A stretch of DNA of 64,000 nucleotides from Streptomyces clavuligerus. Lineage in GTDB: Bacteria > Actinomycetota > Actinomycetes > Streptomycetales > Streptomycetaceae. This document shows positions 16,658-25,827 of the stretch, piece by piece; position 1 is the stretch's first letter, and every line of letters starts with the position of its first letter. The stretch lies in assembly GCF_005519465.1 (NCBI RefSeq), contig NZ_CP027858.1, positions 868,001 to 932,000 of the forward strand, read 5' to 3'. A model generated the notes under the pieces. The model saw nothing but the letters and a program-made list of their open reading frames with translations. It made no database searches and was not told the DNA's origin. A program made the position numbers and the translations under genes.

Positions 16658-16911
16658 CGGCCCGTCTCCCCCACCACGTTGACCTGAAGCGAGACCCGGG
16701 TGGCCCCCGCCGCCAGAGTGCGGCACAGCAGGGTGTCGACGGCGGCGAGCACCGCCGTGGCGCCGCCCTCCACCGTGTTGCCGAACGGCCCCACGTCCAC
16801 CGCGTCGAGTCCGCCCGTCTGTATGACCTCGCGGGCGGCCAGCGCGTGGGCGGGCGGTTCGTCGAGATCGAAGGGCTCGGTCGTGAACTCCACTCTCAAT
16901 CGCACGGGCAC
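16654..16911 (-). CDS. MTH1187/YkoF-type thiamine-binding-like small protein
   Basis: An 85-residue protein resembling the MTH1187 family (ferredoxin-like fold, thiamine- or thiazole-binding in some members). Recognisable are RVEFTTEPFDLDEPPAHAL, the GLDAVDVGPFGNTVEG turn and ATRVSLQVNVV at the C-terminus. It is coupled to the HTH regulator by an ATGA overlap, which suggests it senses a ligand for that regulator rather than acting in metabolism; that is inference. GTG 16911 has no ribosome site, but TAGGTT sits just upstream as a possible -10 box, so the mRNA may be leaderless. Confidence 0.65.
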   Translation of the reverse strand: MPVRLRVEFTTEPFDLDEPPAHALAAREVIQTGGLDAVDVGPFGNTVEGGATAVLAAVDTLLCRTLAAGATRVSLQVNVVGETGR

Positions 16912-17002
16912 AACCTAACGCGCGGCCGGGGCCGCCGTACCCGCCCCGCCGTTCCGCTGCGCCTCTTCGCGCGGCGCCGTGCCGCTCCACCCCGACCCAT
17001 GC

Positions 17003-17039
17003 TTTCCTATGGCGAAACAGATATTCCATCATGCGATAT
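17003..17039. promoter_or_regulatory. Tandem TTCC...GCGAWA elements, IclR-operator-like
   Basis: TTCC-TATG-GCGAAA (17004-17017) and TTCC-ATCAT-GCGATA (17024-17038) are imperfect palindromes repeated 20-21 bases apart, two helical turns, in an AT-rich patch between the thiamine-binding-type gene and the zinc-ribbon gene. They share the TTCC half-site with the aceB upstream element. Confidence 0.45.
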
Positions 17040-17161
17040 GAGGGGGGCGGGCGGGCGAAGTAGGGTCCTCATCGCCTCACACACCGGTTCAAGTCGCTCG
17101 CTCCGGTGGCGCGGTTGGTGGACGATGGACGCGTACATCGCGACGCAGGGGTTGGGGAGAG

Positions 17162-18031
17162 ATGTCCGAGACCGTCCCGGTGCGCTGTCCGTCCTGTCTG
17201 CACGAGCACCTGTTCACCGCGTCCGCCTACCCCTGTGTCTGCGGGGAGCCGGTGGCTCCGCCGCTGCTGCCCGGGGTCCGGCCGGAGCAGGTGTTCAGCC
17301 GTACCTGGGACGAGGAGTGGGTGCTGGTGCGCTGCGCGGGCTGCGGACGGCAGGACCACTGGCCGCAGCCGGAACTCGGCTGCGGCTGCGGCGCGGTGCT
17401 GCGGGTCGCGGTCCGCCCGGTGGAGCCGCCCTCGGTGCTCCACCGGGCGGCGGGGCCGGGGTCCGCGCCGCTCGCCCCGCCCTCGCACATACCGCTGCCC
17501 CGGACGGCCCGGCCGCCCCGCCCCTCGTTCCGCCCGGTCGCCATCCGCAGCGCGCTCGACGCCGTCGCCGTGGCCGAGTCGTACGTCCGCTGGCTGGGCT
17601 TCGCCGGTGTGGAACGGGGGACCCCGGCGTACGGGACGGTGGACGAGCCGCCGGGCCGGGGCGTGGCGGACACCAGGGGGACGGGAGGCGGGGGGATCGA
17701 CGGCAGCGGGCCGGACGACCGGGCGACAGGCGACCGGGCGGCGGACGACGGGGCGACGGGCGACGGGGAGCCGTTCGTCCTCACCGGTCCCGGGGTGACC
17801 GCCCGGGTCGACCCCTCGCTCCGGCCCGTCGGCGTCCGGGCCGTCGAGTGTCTGTGGCTGAGCGGACTGGTGTCGTCCACGGCCATGGCCTTCTTCTCGC
17901 TCGGCGGGTACGCCGACGAGGCCCGCTCGCGCGCCGACGAGCTGCGCGTCCCCCTCTTCGCCCTCGACCGGGCGGGCGCCCCCCGGCCCGTGAACGGACC
18001 GGCGGCGGAGCTGATCTCCACCGGGGCCTGA
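17162..18031 (+). CDS. Double zinc-ribbon protein of unknown function
   Basis: A 289-residue cytoplasmic protein I do not recognise at family level. Two Cys-rich ribbons occupy the N-terminus: CPSC...CVCG (residues 9-29) and CAGC...CGCG (about 59-79). An Ala/Pro-rich linker follows, with a Gly/Asp repeat region near 165-200 (RATGDRAADDGATGDGEP). The C-terminal 80 residues (VRAVECLWLSGLVSSTAMAFFSLGGYADEA onward) are conserved-looking and vaguely recall degenerate nuclease-fold modules, which is not firm. ATG 17162 follows GGGGAGAG closely. No neighbour suggests a role. Confidence 0.6.
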   Translation: MSETVPVRCPSCLHEHLFTASAYPCVCGEPVAPPLLPGVRPEQVFSRTWDEEWVLVRCAGCGRQDHWPQPELGCGCGAVLRVAVRPVEPPSVLHRAAGPGSAPLAPPSHIPLPRTARPPRPSFRPVAIRSALDAVAVAESYVRWLGFAGVERGTPAYGTVDEPPGRGVADTRGTGGGGIDGSGPDDRATGDRAADDGATGDGEPFVLTGPGVTARVDPSLRPVGVRAVECLWLSGLVSSTAMAFFSLGGYADEARSRADELRVPLFALDRAGAPRPVNGPAAELISTGA

Positions 18032-18132
18032 GCACCGCCTCCCCACCGGGACCCGGGCCCGGACCGGAGGTTCCCGGTACCGGGCGCCTCCCCGCCGGGT
18101 CCGGGGCGCCGGGCACGGGGGATACTTCCCGT

Positions 18133-18639
18133 ATGCCCATTCGAGCGGCCACCGCGGCCGAACTGCCCCGGCTCCAGGAGATCGAACGAGTGGCCGGAGA
18201 ACCCTTCCGGGCCCTCGGCATGGCGGCCGTCGCCGACGACGAACCCCCCTCGCTCGACCTGTTGGAGGAGTTCCGCGCCGCCGGGCGCGCCTGGGTCTCG
18301 GTGGACGGCGGGAACCGGCCGCTCGCCTATCTGATCCACGAGGACGTCGACGGCGCCGCCCATGTCGAGCAGGTCTCGGTCGATCCGGCCGCCGCGCACC
18401 GGCGGCTCGGCAGCGGACTGATCGACCATCTCGCCGGGCGCGCGGCGGCCGGGGGTCTGACCGCCCTCACACTGACCACGTTCGCCGAGGTCCCGTGGAA
18501 CGCCCCGTACTACACCCGGCTGGGGTTCCGGGTGCTGGCGGAGGCCGAGCTGACCGAGGGGCTGCGGGCGATCCGGCACACGGAGCAGGAGATCGGGCTC
18601 GACCGCTGGCCCCGGGTCTGCATGCGCCGGGAGCTGTGA
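18133..18639 (+). CDS. GNAT-family N-acetyltransferase
   Basis: Acetyl-CoA-dependent acyltransferase of the GNAT fold, 168 aa. The N-terminal IRAATAAELPRLQEIE strand-helix, VEQVSVDPAAAHRRLGSGLIDHL (motif A, the acetyl-CoA pyrophosphate loop R-x-x-G-x-G/S) and the WNAPYYTRLGFRVL motif B are all present. The acceptor (small molecule, peptide or protein) is unknown. It is transcribed towards the acyl-CoA synthetases, with a shared terminator between. Confidence 0.85.
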   Translation: MPIRAATAAELPRLQEIERVAGEPFRALGMAAVADDEPPSLDLLEEFRAAGRAWVSVDGGNRPLAYLIHEDVDGAAHVEQVSVDPAAAHRRLGSGLIDHLAGRAAAGGLTALTLTTFAEVPWNAPYYTRLGFRVLAEAELTEGLRAIRHTEQEIGLDRWPRVCMRREL

Positions 18640-18644
18640 CGGCG

Positions 18645-18682
18645 GCGCGGCACCGGCCCGGGGACCCGGACCGGTGCCGCGC
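18645..18682. terminator. Bidirectional hairpin between GNAT and acyl-CoA synthetase
   Basis: GCGCGGCACCGG (18645-18656) is a perfect inverted copy of CCGGTGCCGCGC (18671-18682). The hairpin lies wholly between the two converging stop codons. Confidence 0.75.
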
Positions 18683-18687
18683 GCCCG

Positions 18688-20379
18688 TCAGCCGGTTCCC
18701 TCCGGCCCCGCCGCATACCGTTCCCTCAGCTCCACCTTGCGCACCTTCCCGCTCACGGTCATCGGGAAGGCGTCCAGGATCTCCACCCTGCGCGGGATCT
18801 TGAAGTGGGCGAGCCGGTCCCGGCAGAAGGCGGTCACCTCGTCCTGGGTCGGCGGATCGGCGGGGTCGCGGGGGATGACACAGGCCAGGATCTCCTCCCC
18901 GTACCGCTCGTCGGGGACGCCGACCACCTGCACATCGGAGATCTTGGGGTGGGCGTGGAGGAACTCCTCGATCTCCCGCGGATAGATGTTCTCGCCGCCC
19001 CGGATGATCATGTCCTTGATCCGGCCGACGATCTGGACATAGCCGTCGGGGCGCATCACCGCCAGATCGCCGGTGTGCATCCACCGCCCGGTGTCGACGG
19101 CCTCGGCGCTCCGCTCCGGCTCGCCCCAGTAGCCGATCATCACCCCGTAGCCCCGGGTGCACAGCTCACCGGCCCGGCCCCGGGGCAGGACGGTCCCCGT
19201 GTCGGGGTCGATCACCTTGACCTCGACATGCGGCAGCACCCGGCCGACCGTGCCGGTGCGGCGCTCCAGATCGTCCTCGCGGCGGGTCTGGGTGGAGACC
19301 GGGGAGGTCTCCGTCATGCCGTAGCAGATGGACACCTCGGCCATGTGCATCTCGGTGACGACCCGTTTCATCACCTCCACCGGGCAGGGCGAACCCGCCA
19401 TGATGCCGGTGCGCAGCGAACCGAGGTCGTACGCGGCGAAGTCGGGCAGGGCCAGCTCGGCGATGAACATGGTCGGCACCCCGTAGAGCGAGGTGCAGCG
19501 CTCGTCGGCGACCGCGCGCAGGGTGGCCGCCGGGTCGAAGGAGGGCGCGGGGATCACCATGCAGGCGCCGTGCGAGGTGGCCGCGAGATTGCCCATGACC
19601 ATGCCGAAGCAGTGGTAGAAGGGCACCGGTATGCATATGCGGTCCCGTTCGGTGTAGCCGAGTGTCTCCCCCACGAAGTAGCCGTTGTTGAGGATGTTGT
19701 GGTGGGAGAGGGTGGCGCCCTTGGGGAAGCCGGTGGTGCCGGAGGTGTACTGGATGTTGACGGGGTCGTCGCAGGAGAGCGTGGCCTCGCGGGCGGCGAG
19801 GTCGCCGGGGCTCACGGCAGCGGCGGCGGCCAGCAGGGTGTCCCAGCCGGTGGCCCCGAGGCCGTCCGCCGCCCCCTGCTCCCCCGTTCGCCCGATGTAG
19901 TGGACGGCGCGCAGCCGCGGGCAGTCGGCGCGGACCTCCTCCACCATGGCGCGGTAGTCGCTGGTCCGGTGGGCGGTCGAGGCGCAGAGCACCGAGACGC
20001 CCGACTGGTTCAGCACATAGGCCAGCTCGTGCGAGCGGTAGGCGGGGTTGATGTTGACCAGGATGGCGCCGATCCTGGCGGTGGCGTACTGCGTCAGCAC
20101 CCACTCGGGGCAGTTGACGGCCCAGATGCCGACCCGGTCGCCCTTGGCGACACCGATGCCCAGGAACGCGCGGGCCAGCTCGGCGACGGCCGCGCCGAAC
20201 TCGGCGTAGGTCCAGCGGGGGCCGCCGCCCGCGACCACCAGCGCCTCCCGCCCGGGGTGGGCGGCCACGGCCCGGTCGAGGTTGTGTCCGATGGTCTCGC
20301 CCAGCAGCGGTGTGGTGCCGGTGCCATGGGTGTACGAGAGCGCGGCGCCGGGGCCGTCCGCAGTCGCTCCGGTCGTCAT
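18688..20379 (-). CDS. Acyl-CoA synthetase (FadD-like AMP-binding enzyme)
   Basis: Adenylate-forming ligase, 563 aa, activating a medium- or long-chain fatty acid (or similar acid) to acyl-AMP then acyl-CoA. Core motifs are complete: A3 [19 protein letters not shown]5 YGMTETSP, A7 [13 protein letters not shown]8 [20 protein letters not shown] and A10 [13 protein letters not shown] with the catalytic Lys. [12 protein letters not shown] and GVPTMF match the FadD3/FadD35 type. ATG 20379 overlaps the stop of the second synthetase by four bases, behind GAGGGAG, so the two are translated together. Substrate unknown. Confidence 0.9.
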   Translation of the reverse strand: MTTGATADGPGAALSYTHGTGTTPLLGETIGHNLDRAVAAHPGREALVVAGGGPRWTYAEFGAAVAELARAFLGIGVAKGDRVGIWAVNCPEWVLTQYATARIGAILVNINPAYRSHELAYVLNQSGVSVLCASTAHRTSDYRAMVEEVRADCPRLRAVHYIGRTGEQGAADGLGATGWDTLLAAAAAVSPGDLAAREATLSCDDPVNIQYTSGTTGFPKGATLSHHNILNNGYFVGETLGYTERDRICIPVPFYHCFGMVMGNLAATSHGACMVIPAPSFDPAATLRAVADERCTSLYGVPTMFIAELALPDFAAYDLGSLRTGIMAGSPCPVEVMKRVVTEMHMAEVSICYGMTETSPVSTQTRREDDLERRTGTVGRVLPHVEVKVIDPDTGTVLPRGRAGELCTRGYGVMIGYWGEPERSAEAVDTGRWMHTGDLAVMRPDGYVQIVGRIKDMIIRGGENIYPREIEEFLHAHPKISDVQVVGVPDERYGEEILACVIPRDPADPPTQDEVTAFCRDRLAHFKIPRRVEILDAFPMTVSGKVRKVELRERYAAGPEGTG

Positions 20380-22073
20380 GACAGGTCTCCCTCGTCGTAC
20401 TCGGCCGTCGAGCCCCGGGCCGTGCGCTCCCGCAGCTCGATTCTCCGGATCTTCCCGGAGACGGTCTTGGGCAGCTCGCCGAACTCGATCCGGCGGACCC
20501 GCTTGTAGGGGGCGAGGACCGCGCGGGAGTGGGCGAAGAGCACCCTGGCGGTCTCCGGTCCCGGCTCCCAGCCCGCCGTGAGCACGATGTACGCCTTGGG
20601 GACGGCGAGCCGCAGGGGGTCGGGCGCGGGCACCACCGCCGCCTCGGCCACCGCCTCGTGCTCCAGGAGCGCGCTCTCCAGCTCGAACGGGGAGATCTTG
20701 TAGTCGGACGCCTTGAAGACGTCGTCGGCGCGTCCGATGTAGGTGATGTAGCCGTCGGCGTCGCGGGAGCCGATGTCCCCGGTCCGGTAGTAGCCGTCCG
20801 CCATGGCCTCCGCCGTGCGCCCGGGGTCGCCGTGGTAGCCCGCCATCAGTCCGGCGGGCCGGGCGGACAGATCGAGCGCGATCTCCCCCTCGGCCGCCCC
20901 GGGGGCGCCGGTGACCGGGTCCAGCAGCTCCACCCGGTAGCCGGGGCTGGGGCGGCCCATGGACCCGGCCTTCAGGAGCTGGCCGGGGCTGTTGGCGACC
21001 TGCACGGCGGTCTCCGTCTGGCCGAAGCCGTCCCGGACCGTGACACCCCACTCGCGCCGGACCGTCTCGATGACCTCGGGGTTCAGCGGCTCCCCCGCCG
21101 CCACCACCTCGCGCGGCGGGGTGCTGAGCCGTCCCAGGTCGGCCTGGATCAGCATCCGCCACACCGTCGGCGGGGCGCAGAAGCTGGTGACACCGGCCCG
21201 CTCCATCTCCGCCAGCAGCCGGGCCGGGTCGAAGCGCCGGTAGTTGTGGACAAAGACGGTCGCCTCCGCGTTCCAGGGGGCGAAGAGGTTGGACCAGGCG
21301 TGCTTGGCCCAGCCCGGCGAGGAGATGTTGAGGTGCACATCGCCGGGCCGCAGCCCGATCCAGTACATCGTGGCGAGATGGCCGATGGGGTACGAGGTGT
21401 GGGTGTGCTCCACGAGCTTGGGGCGGGCGGTGGTCCCGGAGGTGAAGTACAGCATCAGCGGGTCATCGGATCGGGTGATCCCGTCCGGGCGGAAACCGGC
21501 GTCGGCGGTGGCGCTCTCCTCGTACGGAATCCATCCGGCGGGGGCGCCGGGGCCGACCGAGATCCGGGTGTAGTCGCCGGGCACATCGGCGAACTTCCCG
21601 GCGTCGGCGGCGCGGGCGAGGACGTGCGAGGCCCGGCCGCGCTCCACGCGGTCCCGCAGGTCCGGCGGGCCGAGCAGCGGGGTGGCGGGGATGACGACGG
21701 CGCGCAGCTTCATCGCGGCGAGCGCGGTCTCCCACAGCTCGTACTGGTTGCCGAGCATGACGATCATGCGGTCACCTGCCCGGACGCCCCGGGAGCCGAG
21801 CCAGTTCGCGACCCGGTCGGAGCGCTCGGCCAGCTCCGCGAAGGAGAGCCGGACCTCGCTCCCGGCCGCCCCGGGCCCCTCCGGCTCGTCGACGATGTGC
21901 AGCGCGGTGCGGTCGTTGCCGGCGGCGATGACGTCGAACCAGTCCAGAGCCCAGTTGAAACGCGCGGGCCGGGGCCAGGCGAACCCCTCGTACGCGCGCC
22001 GGTACTCCTCCCGGTGCCGCAGCAGGAAGTCCCGGGCGGACCGGAACTCGTCGGTCGCGCTGCCAGCCGTCAT
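20376..22073 (-). CDS. Second acyl-CoA synthetase (acetate/medium-chain type)
   Basis: Adenylate-forming enzyme, 565 aa, of the acetyl/medium-chain acyl-CoA synthetase branch rather than the FadD branch. Motifs: A3 [39 protein letters not shown]5 [15 protein letters not shown]7 [25 protein letters not shown]8 ...[14 protein letters not shown] and A10 [15 protein letters not shown]. The N-terminus with [21 protein letters not shown] is typical of the family. It is the promoter-proximal gene of the pair and is divergent from the GAF-LuxR regulator. Confidence 0.88.
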   Translation of the reverse strand: MTAGSATDEFRSARDFLLRHREEYRRAYEGFAWPRPARFNWALDWFDVIAAGNDRTALHIVDEPEGPGAAGSEVRLSFAELAERSDRVANWLGSRGVRAGDRMIVMLGNQYELWETALAAMKLRAVVIPATPLLGPPDLRDRVERGRASHVLARAADAGKFADVPGDYTRISVGPGAPAGWIPYEESATADAGFRPDGITRSDDPLMLYFTSGTTARPKLVEHTHTSYPIGHLATMYWIGLRPGDVHLNISSPGWAKHAWSNLFAPWNAEATVFVHNYRRFDPARLLAEMERAGVTSFCAPPTVWRMLIQADLGRLSTPPREVVAAGEPLNPEVIETVRREWGVTVRDGFGQTETAVQVANSPGQLLKAGSMGRPSPGYRVELLDPVTGAPGAAEGEIALDLSARPAGLMAGYHGDPGRTAEAMADGYYRTGDIGSRDADGYITYIGRADDVFKASDYKISPFELESALLEHEAVAEAAVVPAPDPLRLAVPKAYIVLTAGWEPGPETARVLFAHSRAVLAPYKRVRRIEFGELPKTVSGKIRRIELRERTARGSTAEYDEGDLS

Positions 22074-22119
22074 GCGCCCTCCTCATTGCCTCGGCACTCA
22101 GTAGCATCGTGTAATCAGT

Positions 22120-22160
22120 GACGTACGTCTCACCACCCCCGATCGGGGGGTGGCCCCCCG
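22120..22160. promoter_or_regulatory. Divergent control region: palindrome and overlapping hairpins
   Basis: GACGTACGTC (22120-22129) is a perfect 10-base palindrome between the divergent starts of the acyl-CoA synthetase and the LuxR regulator. Next to it, CGGGGGG-TGG-CCCCCCG (22144-22160) can form a 7-base stem, overlapping an alternative CCCCC-GATC-GGGGG pairing. Regulation of both genes from here is likely but the binder is not known. Confidence 0.4.
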
Positions 22161-22197
22161 CGGCACCTCCGCAGCGGGAGAGCGGAGGGAGTGGAGC

Positions 22198-23046
22198 GTG
22201 TCCGAGCCTGCCGACGCGGTGGAGTTGCGGGCGGCGCTGCTGCGGCTGCGCCGGGCGAGCGGAATCCCGATCGCGTTCGGGGGGGTGCTGCTCGATCCCC
22301 ATCGGCTGCGGATCGCCCAGCTCAGCGGGGCGCAGACCAGTGCGCTCCAGGGGCTGGCGGTCTGTGTGGGCAACGGCCTCGGCGGAAAGGCGATGGCCCT
22401 GGGACGGCCGTGCGCGGTGACCGACTACCACGAGGCCCGGCACATCAGCCATGAGTACGACGGCCCGGTGCTGGCGGAGGGGCTGCGCTCGGTCCTCGCG
22501 GTGCCGGTGGTGGTGCGGCGCAAGGTGCGCGGGGTCCTGTACGGGGCGCTGCGGCGCGCGGTGCCGCTGGGCGACCGGACCTTCGACGAGGCGGTGGCGG
22601 CGGCGCGGGACGTGGAACAGGCGCTGGTCGTGCGCGAGGAGGTGCAGGGGCTGCTGACGATCGCCCGGGAGCCGCGGATGGGGCCCGCGGCCTGGGAGGA
22701 GGTCCGCGAGGTCCACGGCGAGCTGCGGGCCCTGGCCCCCCGGGTGGCCGATCCGGTGCTGCGCGGGCAGCTTCTCGCGGTCTGCGGCCGACTGGCCGCC
22801 GCGGGCACGCCCTCGCGGGGTCCGGCCGCGGCGGACGGCACCCGGACGACGATCGCGCTCGCGCCCCGCGAGGTCGACGTCCTCGCCTGTGTCGCGGCGG
22901 GCTCGACGAACGCGGCGGCGGCGGATCGGCTGGGGCTGCGCCCGGAGACGGTGAAGGGCTACCTCCGCGCGGCCATGCGGAAACTGGGCGCGCACACCCG
23001 TCTGGAGGCGGTGGTCGCGGCCCGCCGCGCGGGGCTGCTGCCGTAG
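22198..23046 (+). CDS. GAF-LuxR transcriptional regulator
   Basis: One-component regulator, 282 aa. Residues about 10-140 form a GAF-like sensor (FGGVLLDPHRLRI...LAEGLRSVLAVPVVVRRKVRGVLYGALR), a helical linker follows, and 215-280 are a LuxR/GerE HTH (LAPREVDVLACVAAGSTNAAAADRLGLRPETVKGYLRAAMRKLGA). No phospho-acceptor domain, so it probably senses a small molecule. GTG 22198 has GGAGG 9 bases upstream. It is divergent from the acyl-CoA synthetase pair and is the natural candidate regulator, the ligand perhaps being an acyl-CoA or acid. Confidence 0.85.
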   Translation: MSEPADAVELRAALLRLRRASGIPIAFGGVLLDPHRLRIAQLSGAQTSALQGLAVCVGNGLGGKAMALGRPCAVTDYHEARHISHEYDGPVLAEGLRSVLAVPVVVRRKVRGVLYGALRRAVPLGDRTFDEAVAAARDVEQALVVREEVQGLLTIAREPRMGPAAWEEVREVHGELRALAPRVADPVLRGQLLAVCGRLAAAGTPSRGPAAADGTRTTIALAPREVDVLACVAAGSTNAAAADRLGLRPETVKGYLRAAMRKLGAHTRLEAVVAARRAGLLP

Positions 23047-23946
23047 GTCGTGCCGTCGAGATCCCGTCGGCGCCGCGATGTCCCGCACGCAGACCTGCCG
23101 TGCTGCCGCCGGTCGCCGGTCGCCGGTCGCCGGTGGGGCCTCTGGGCCCGGCGGTCCGGGAGATGCCCCCGTCCCTGGGCCTGGGGGCAGGGGCGGGACC
23201 CCCGCCCTGTGCTCTGCTGGCACGGGAGGGGCGCCCCGGCGGAACGAAGGGGAGTACCCCCATCGCGGGGCCCCCGCCCCTGGGCCCGGCGGGCACGGGA
23301 AGGGCCTCCGTCCTGGGGCCCTGAGGGCACAGGAGGGGGTGCGCCCCGGCGGAGCGAGGCGGAGTGCCCTCGCCACAGGGACCCCGCCCCGGGGACCGGC
23401 GGCCCGGGAGGGACCCCCGTCTCCGGGCCCGGGGCACGGGCGGCGTCCCCACCGTCCGCCCCGCGTCCGCACGCACCGTGCGCCGCGACGCCCGCCCCCG
23501 GGGCGGACGGCACCAGGGGGACGACGCTCCCGCGCGGGGGCCTGTGGTGTCCCCGGCCGGGGACATTCCGCCCTCGGGTGTCCGGAGCGCGCCGGGGCCC
23601 GGCATCGGGGCCGGACCGGGGCCGGAGCAGTCCCGCACACGGAGCCGCCGGGACGGCCGTCACCGATCCGCGCGGGAGCGCGCGCCCCCCGGTGCTAGGA
23701 GCGCGTCAAGGACCGGGGCCGGACGGTCAGTGGTGCGTCATGGAGGCACCGGGGAACAGGTGGACGGGCATAGCGTCGAGGAGTCGGCGGGGACGAGGCT
23801 CTCCCCAGCGGTTCCCCGTCGGCCTCAGCGCCGGTCCGCCGACCGGGTCCGCGCCGTCCACCGCGTTCACCGGGAGTCGACCGGAGCGGCAGGACGTACG
23901 GGACCCGTCGGCGGGGCGGCGACCGGACAGCAGCTGTGGAGGAACC
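23047..23946. repeat. 900-base GC-rich gap with diverged ~110-bp repeats
   Basis: No credible gene is visible. The stretch opens with four copies of CCGGTCG(C) near 23107-23133 and then holds diverged repeats: the block starting GCGCCCCGGCGGA at 23231 recurs at 23341, with flanking GGCACGGGAGGG-type and CCGCCCC-type segments at the same relative positions. Many G-runs could form quadruplexes or hairpins. The last 20 bases carry the ribosome site of the next gene. Confidence 0.55.
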
Positions 23947-24366
23947 ATGGACACGCTCACCCGTGAGGGCGCGGGCGCGGAGACCGCCGACCCCGACGAA
24001 CCCCGGCCGGCGGGGCCCCTGTACGTTCCGGTCCGGCTCGGCTCCGCCGGCGGTCGTCAACTGCGTTTCCTGCGGACATCCCTGGGGGTGCGCACCGCGG
24101 TCGGGTTCACCAGCCCGGAGCGGCTGACGGCGGCGCTCGGCGCCCGTCAGCGGTGGATCAGGCTCGCCGAGCCCGCGCTGCGCGCCCTCGCGGAGCCGCT
24201 CGGGGTGACCACGGTGACGGTGGACCCCCGGCTCGGCGCCCCGGTCGCCCGGCGGGCGCGGCACGACGCGCCGGCCGCCCCCTGTGCCCGCCGCGCGGGC
24301 GGTCCCGGCGGACTCCTCCGGTCCGCCGCCGCCCCGGCCACCGCGGGCCTGCCGTATCCCGACTGA
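23947..24366 (+). CDS. SAV_915-like small protein (SseB-type)
   Basis: A 139-residue cytoplasmic protein of the streptomycete SAV_915-type family, function unknown. Family landmarks are LYVPVRLGSAG, LRFLRTSLGVRTAVGFTSPERL, QRWIRLAEPALRALAEPLGVTTVTVDPRL. The fold is likely related to SseB N-terminal domains. ATG 23947 has GGAGG 5 bases upstream; the frame is open for 900 bases before it, but that part is non-coding in composition. The C-terminal 40 residues are Ala/Arg-rich and variable. Confidence 0.75.
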   Translation: MDTLTREGAGAETADPDEPRPAGPLYVPVRLGSAGGRQLRFLRTSLGVRTAVGFTSPERLTAALGARQRWIRLAEPALRALAEPLGVTTVTVDPRLGAPVARRARHDAPAAPCARRAGGPGGLLRSAAAPATAGLPYPD

Positions 24367-24486
24367 GCCGCCGATCCCGGCCGGAGCGGCGTGTCCCGGC
24401 CCTGCCGCTGGGTCCCGGCCGAACCGGCCCGGCGGAACCCAACCGGTGGACCGACCCGGCCCATGACCATGAACAGAGGTGTACGG

Positions 24487-25827
24487 ATGACCGTCGTCCC
24501 CACGCTCCCCACGTCCCTGCCGGAACAGCTCGCGGGCCCCTCCGTGTGGCCCGCCGGCGCGGTGCTCGCGCCCGGCGGCGATGTGGCGGTGGGCGGTGTC
24601 CCCCTGCTGGAGCTGGCCGAACGGTACGGCACCCCGGTCTACGTCCTCGACGAGGCCGAGGTGCGCGCCCGGGCCCGGGCCTGGCGGCGGGCACTGCCGG
24701 ACGCCGACGTGGTGTACGCGGCGAAGGCGTTCCTGTCCCGGGCCGTCGTGGACTGGATGGAGCAGGAGGGCCTGGGCCTCGACGTCTGCTCGGCCGGAGA
24801 GCTGGAGCTGGCGGCGAGCCGGGGCTTCCCGGCGGAACGGATCGTGCTGCACGGAAACGCCAAGTCCCCGCAGGACCTGCGGACCGCGCTGCGGCTGGGC
24901 GTGGGCCGGATCGTCATCGACTCCGAGGGGGAGATCGCCCGGCTGGCCGCACAGGTCCAGGGCCCCGAACCGCAGCAGGTCATGGTGCGCGTGCTGCCCG
25001 GGATCGAGGCGGGCGGCCATCGGAAGATCCGTACCGGCGGCGAGGGACAGAAGTTCGGACTCTCGCTCGCGAACGGGGACGCCGAGGAGGCCGTCGCCCG
25101 GGTGCTGGGGCAGCCCGGTCTGGAACTCGTCGGTCTCCACTGCCATCTGGGGTCGCAGATCGCCTCACCGGAGCCGTACGCCCGTGCGGTGCGGCGGCTG
25201 GTGGCCCTGCTGGCCCGGCTCCGCGACCGCCACGGCATCACCCTGCCGGAGCTGGACCTCGGCGGCGGTTTCGCCGTGGCCTATCTGCCCGGGGATCCGG
25301 CGCCCGCTCCGGCGGCGTACGGCCGTCGCATCCAGGACGAACTGATCCGCAGCTGTGCCGAGTCCGACTACCCGGCGCCCCGGCTGACGGTGGAGCCGGG
25401 CCGCTCGATCATGGCCCCGGCGGGGGTGGCGCTCTACCGGGTCCTCGCGGTGAAACGTTCGGGCGGCCGGGTGTTCGCCGCCGTCGACGGCGGGATGAGC
25501 GACAACCCGCGGCCCGCGCTCTACGGCGCGCGGTACACCGTCCGCAGGGTGGGGCGGGTGTCGGCGGCGCCGATGCGGGCGACGACGGTGGTGGGGCGGC
25601 ACTGCGAGGCGGGAGATGTGCTCGCCGAGTCGGTGGAGCTGCCGGAGGATCTGCGGCCCGGTGATGTGCTGGCGGTTCCGGGAGCGGGCGCGTACCACGT
25701 GTCGATGGCGTCGGGCTACAACATGACGGGCAGGCCGCCGGTGGTGGCGGTGGCCGAGGGGCGGTCGCGGGTGCTGCTGCGGCGGGAGACCTTCGAGGAC
25801 CACCGCAGCCGGGACATCGGTCTGTGA
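24487..25827 (+). CDS. lysA: Diaminopimelate decarboxylase, paralogue type
   Basis: PLP enzyme of fold type III (group IV decarboxylases), 446 aa, which would decarboxylate meso-diaminopimelate to L-lysine. PLP lysine K80 is in VVYAAKAF; HCHLGSQI, ELDLGGGFAV, TVEPGRSIMAPAG, RHCEAGDVL and the late GAYHVSMASGYNMTGRP (Tyr for the partner active site) are present. There is no lysine- or threonine-pathway gene beside it; streptomycetes commonly have a second lysA, so this is probably the non-operonic copy. A related specificity (for example ornithine or a DAP analogue) is possible. ATG 24487 follows AGAGG; two in-frame ATGs 18-24 bases earlier are alternatives. Confidence 0.87.
   Translation: MTVVPTLPTSLPEQLAGPSVWPAGAVLAPGGDVAVGGVPLLELAERYGTPVYVLDEAEVRARARAWRRALPDADVVYAAKAFLSRAVVDWMEQEGLGLDVCSAGELELAASRGFPAERIVLHGNAKSPQDLRTALRLGVGRIVIDSEGEIARLAAQVQGPEPQQVMVRVLPGIEAGGHRKIRTGGEGQKFGLSLANGDAEEAVARVLGQPGLELVGLHCHLGSQIASPEPYARAVRRLVALLARLRDRHGITLPELDLGGGFAVAYLPGDPAPAPAAYGRRIQDELIRSCAESDYPAPRLTVEPGRSIMAPAGVALYRVLAVKRSGGRVFAAVDGGMSDNPRPALYGARYTVRRVGRVSAAPMRATTVVGRHCEAGDVLAESVELPEDLRPGDVLAVPGAGAYHVSMASGYNMTGRPPVVAVAEGRSRVLLRRETFEDHRSRDIGL

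Noticed and set aside
23050..23946. N-terminal extension of the SAV_915-like gene
   Set aside because: The frame is open but in repeat-rich non-coding DNA; a clear GGAGG and ATG at 23947 mark the real start.
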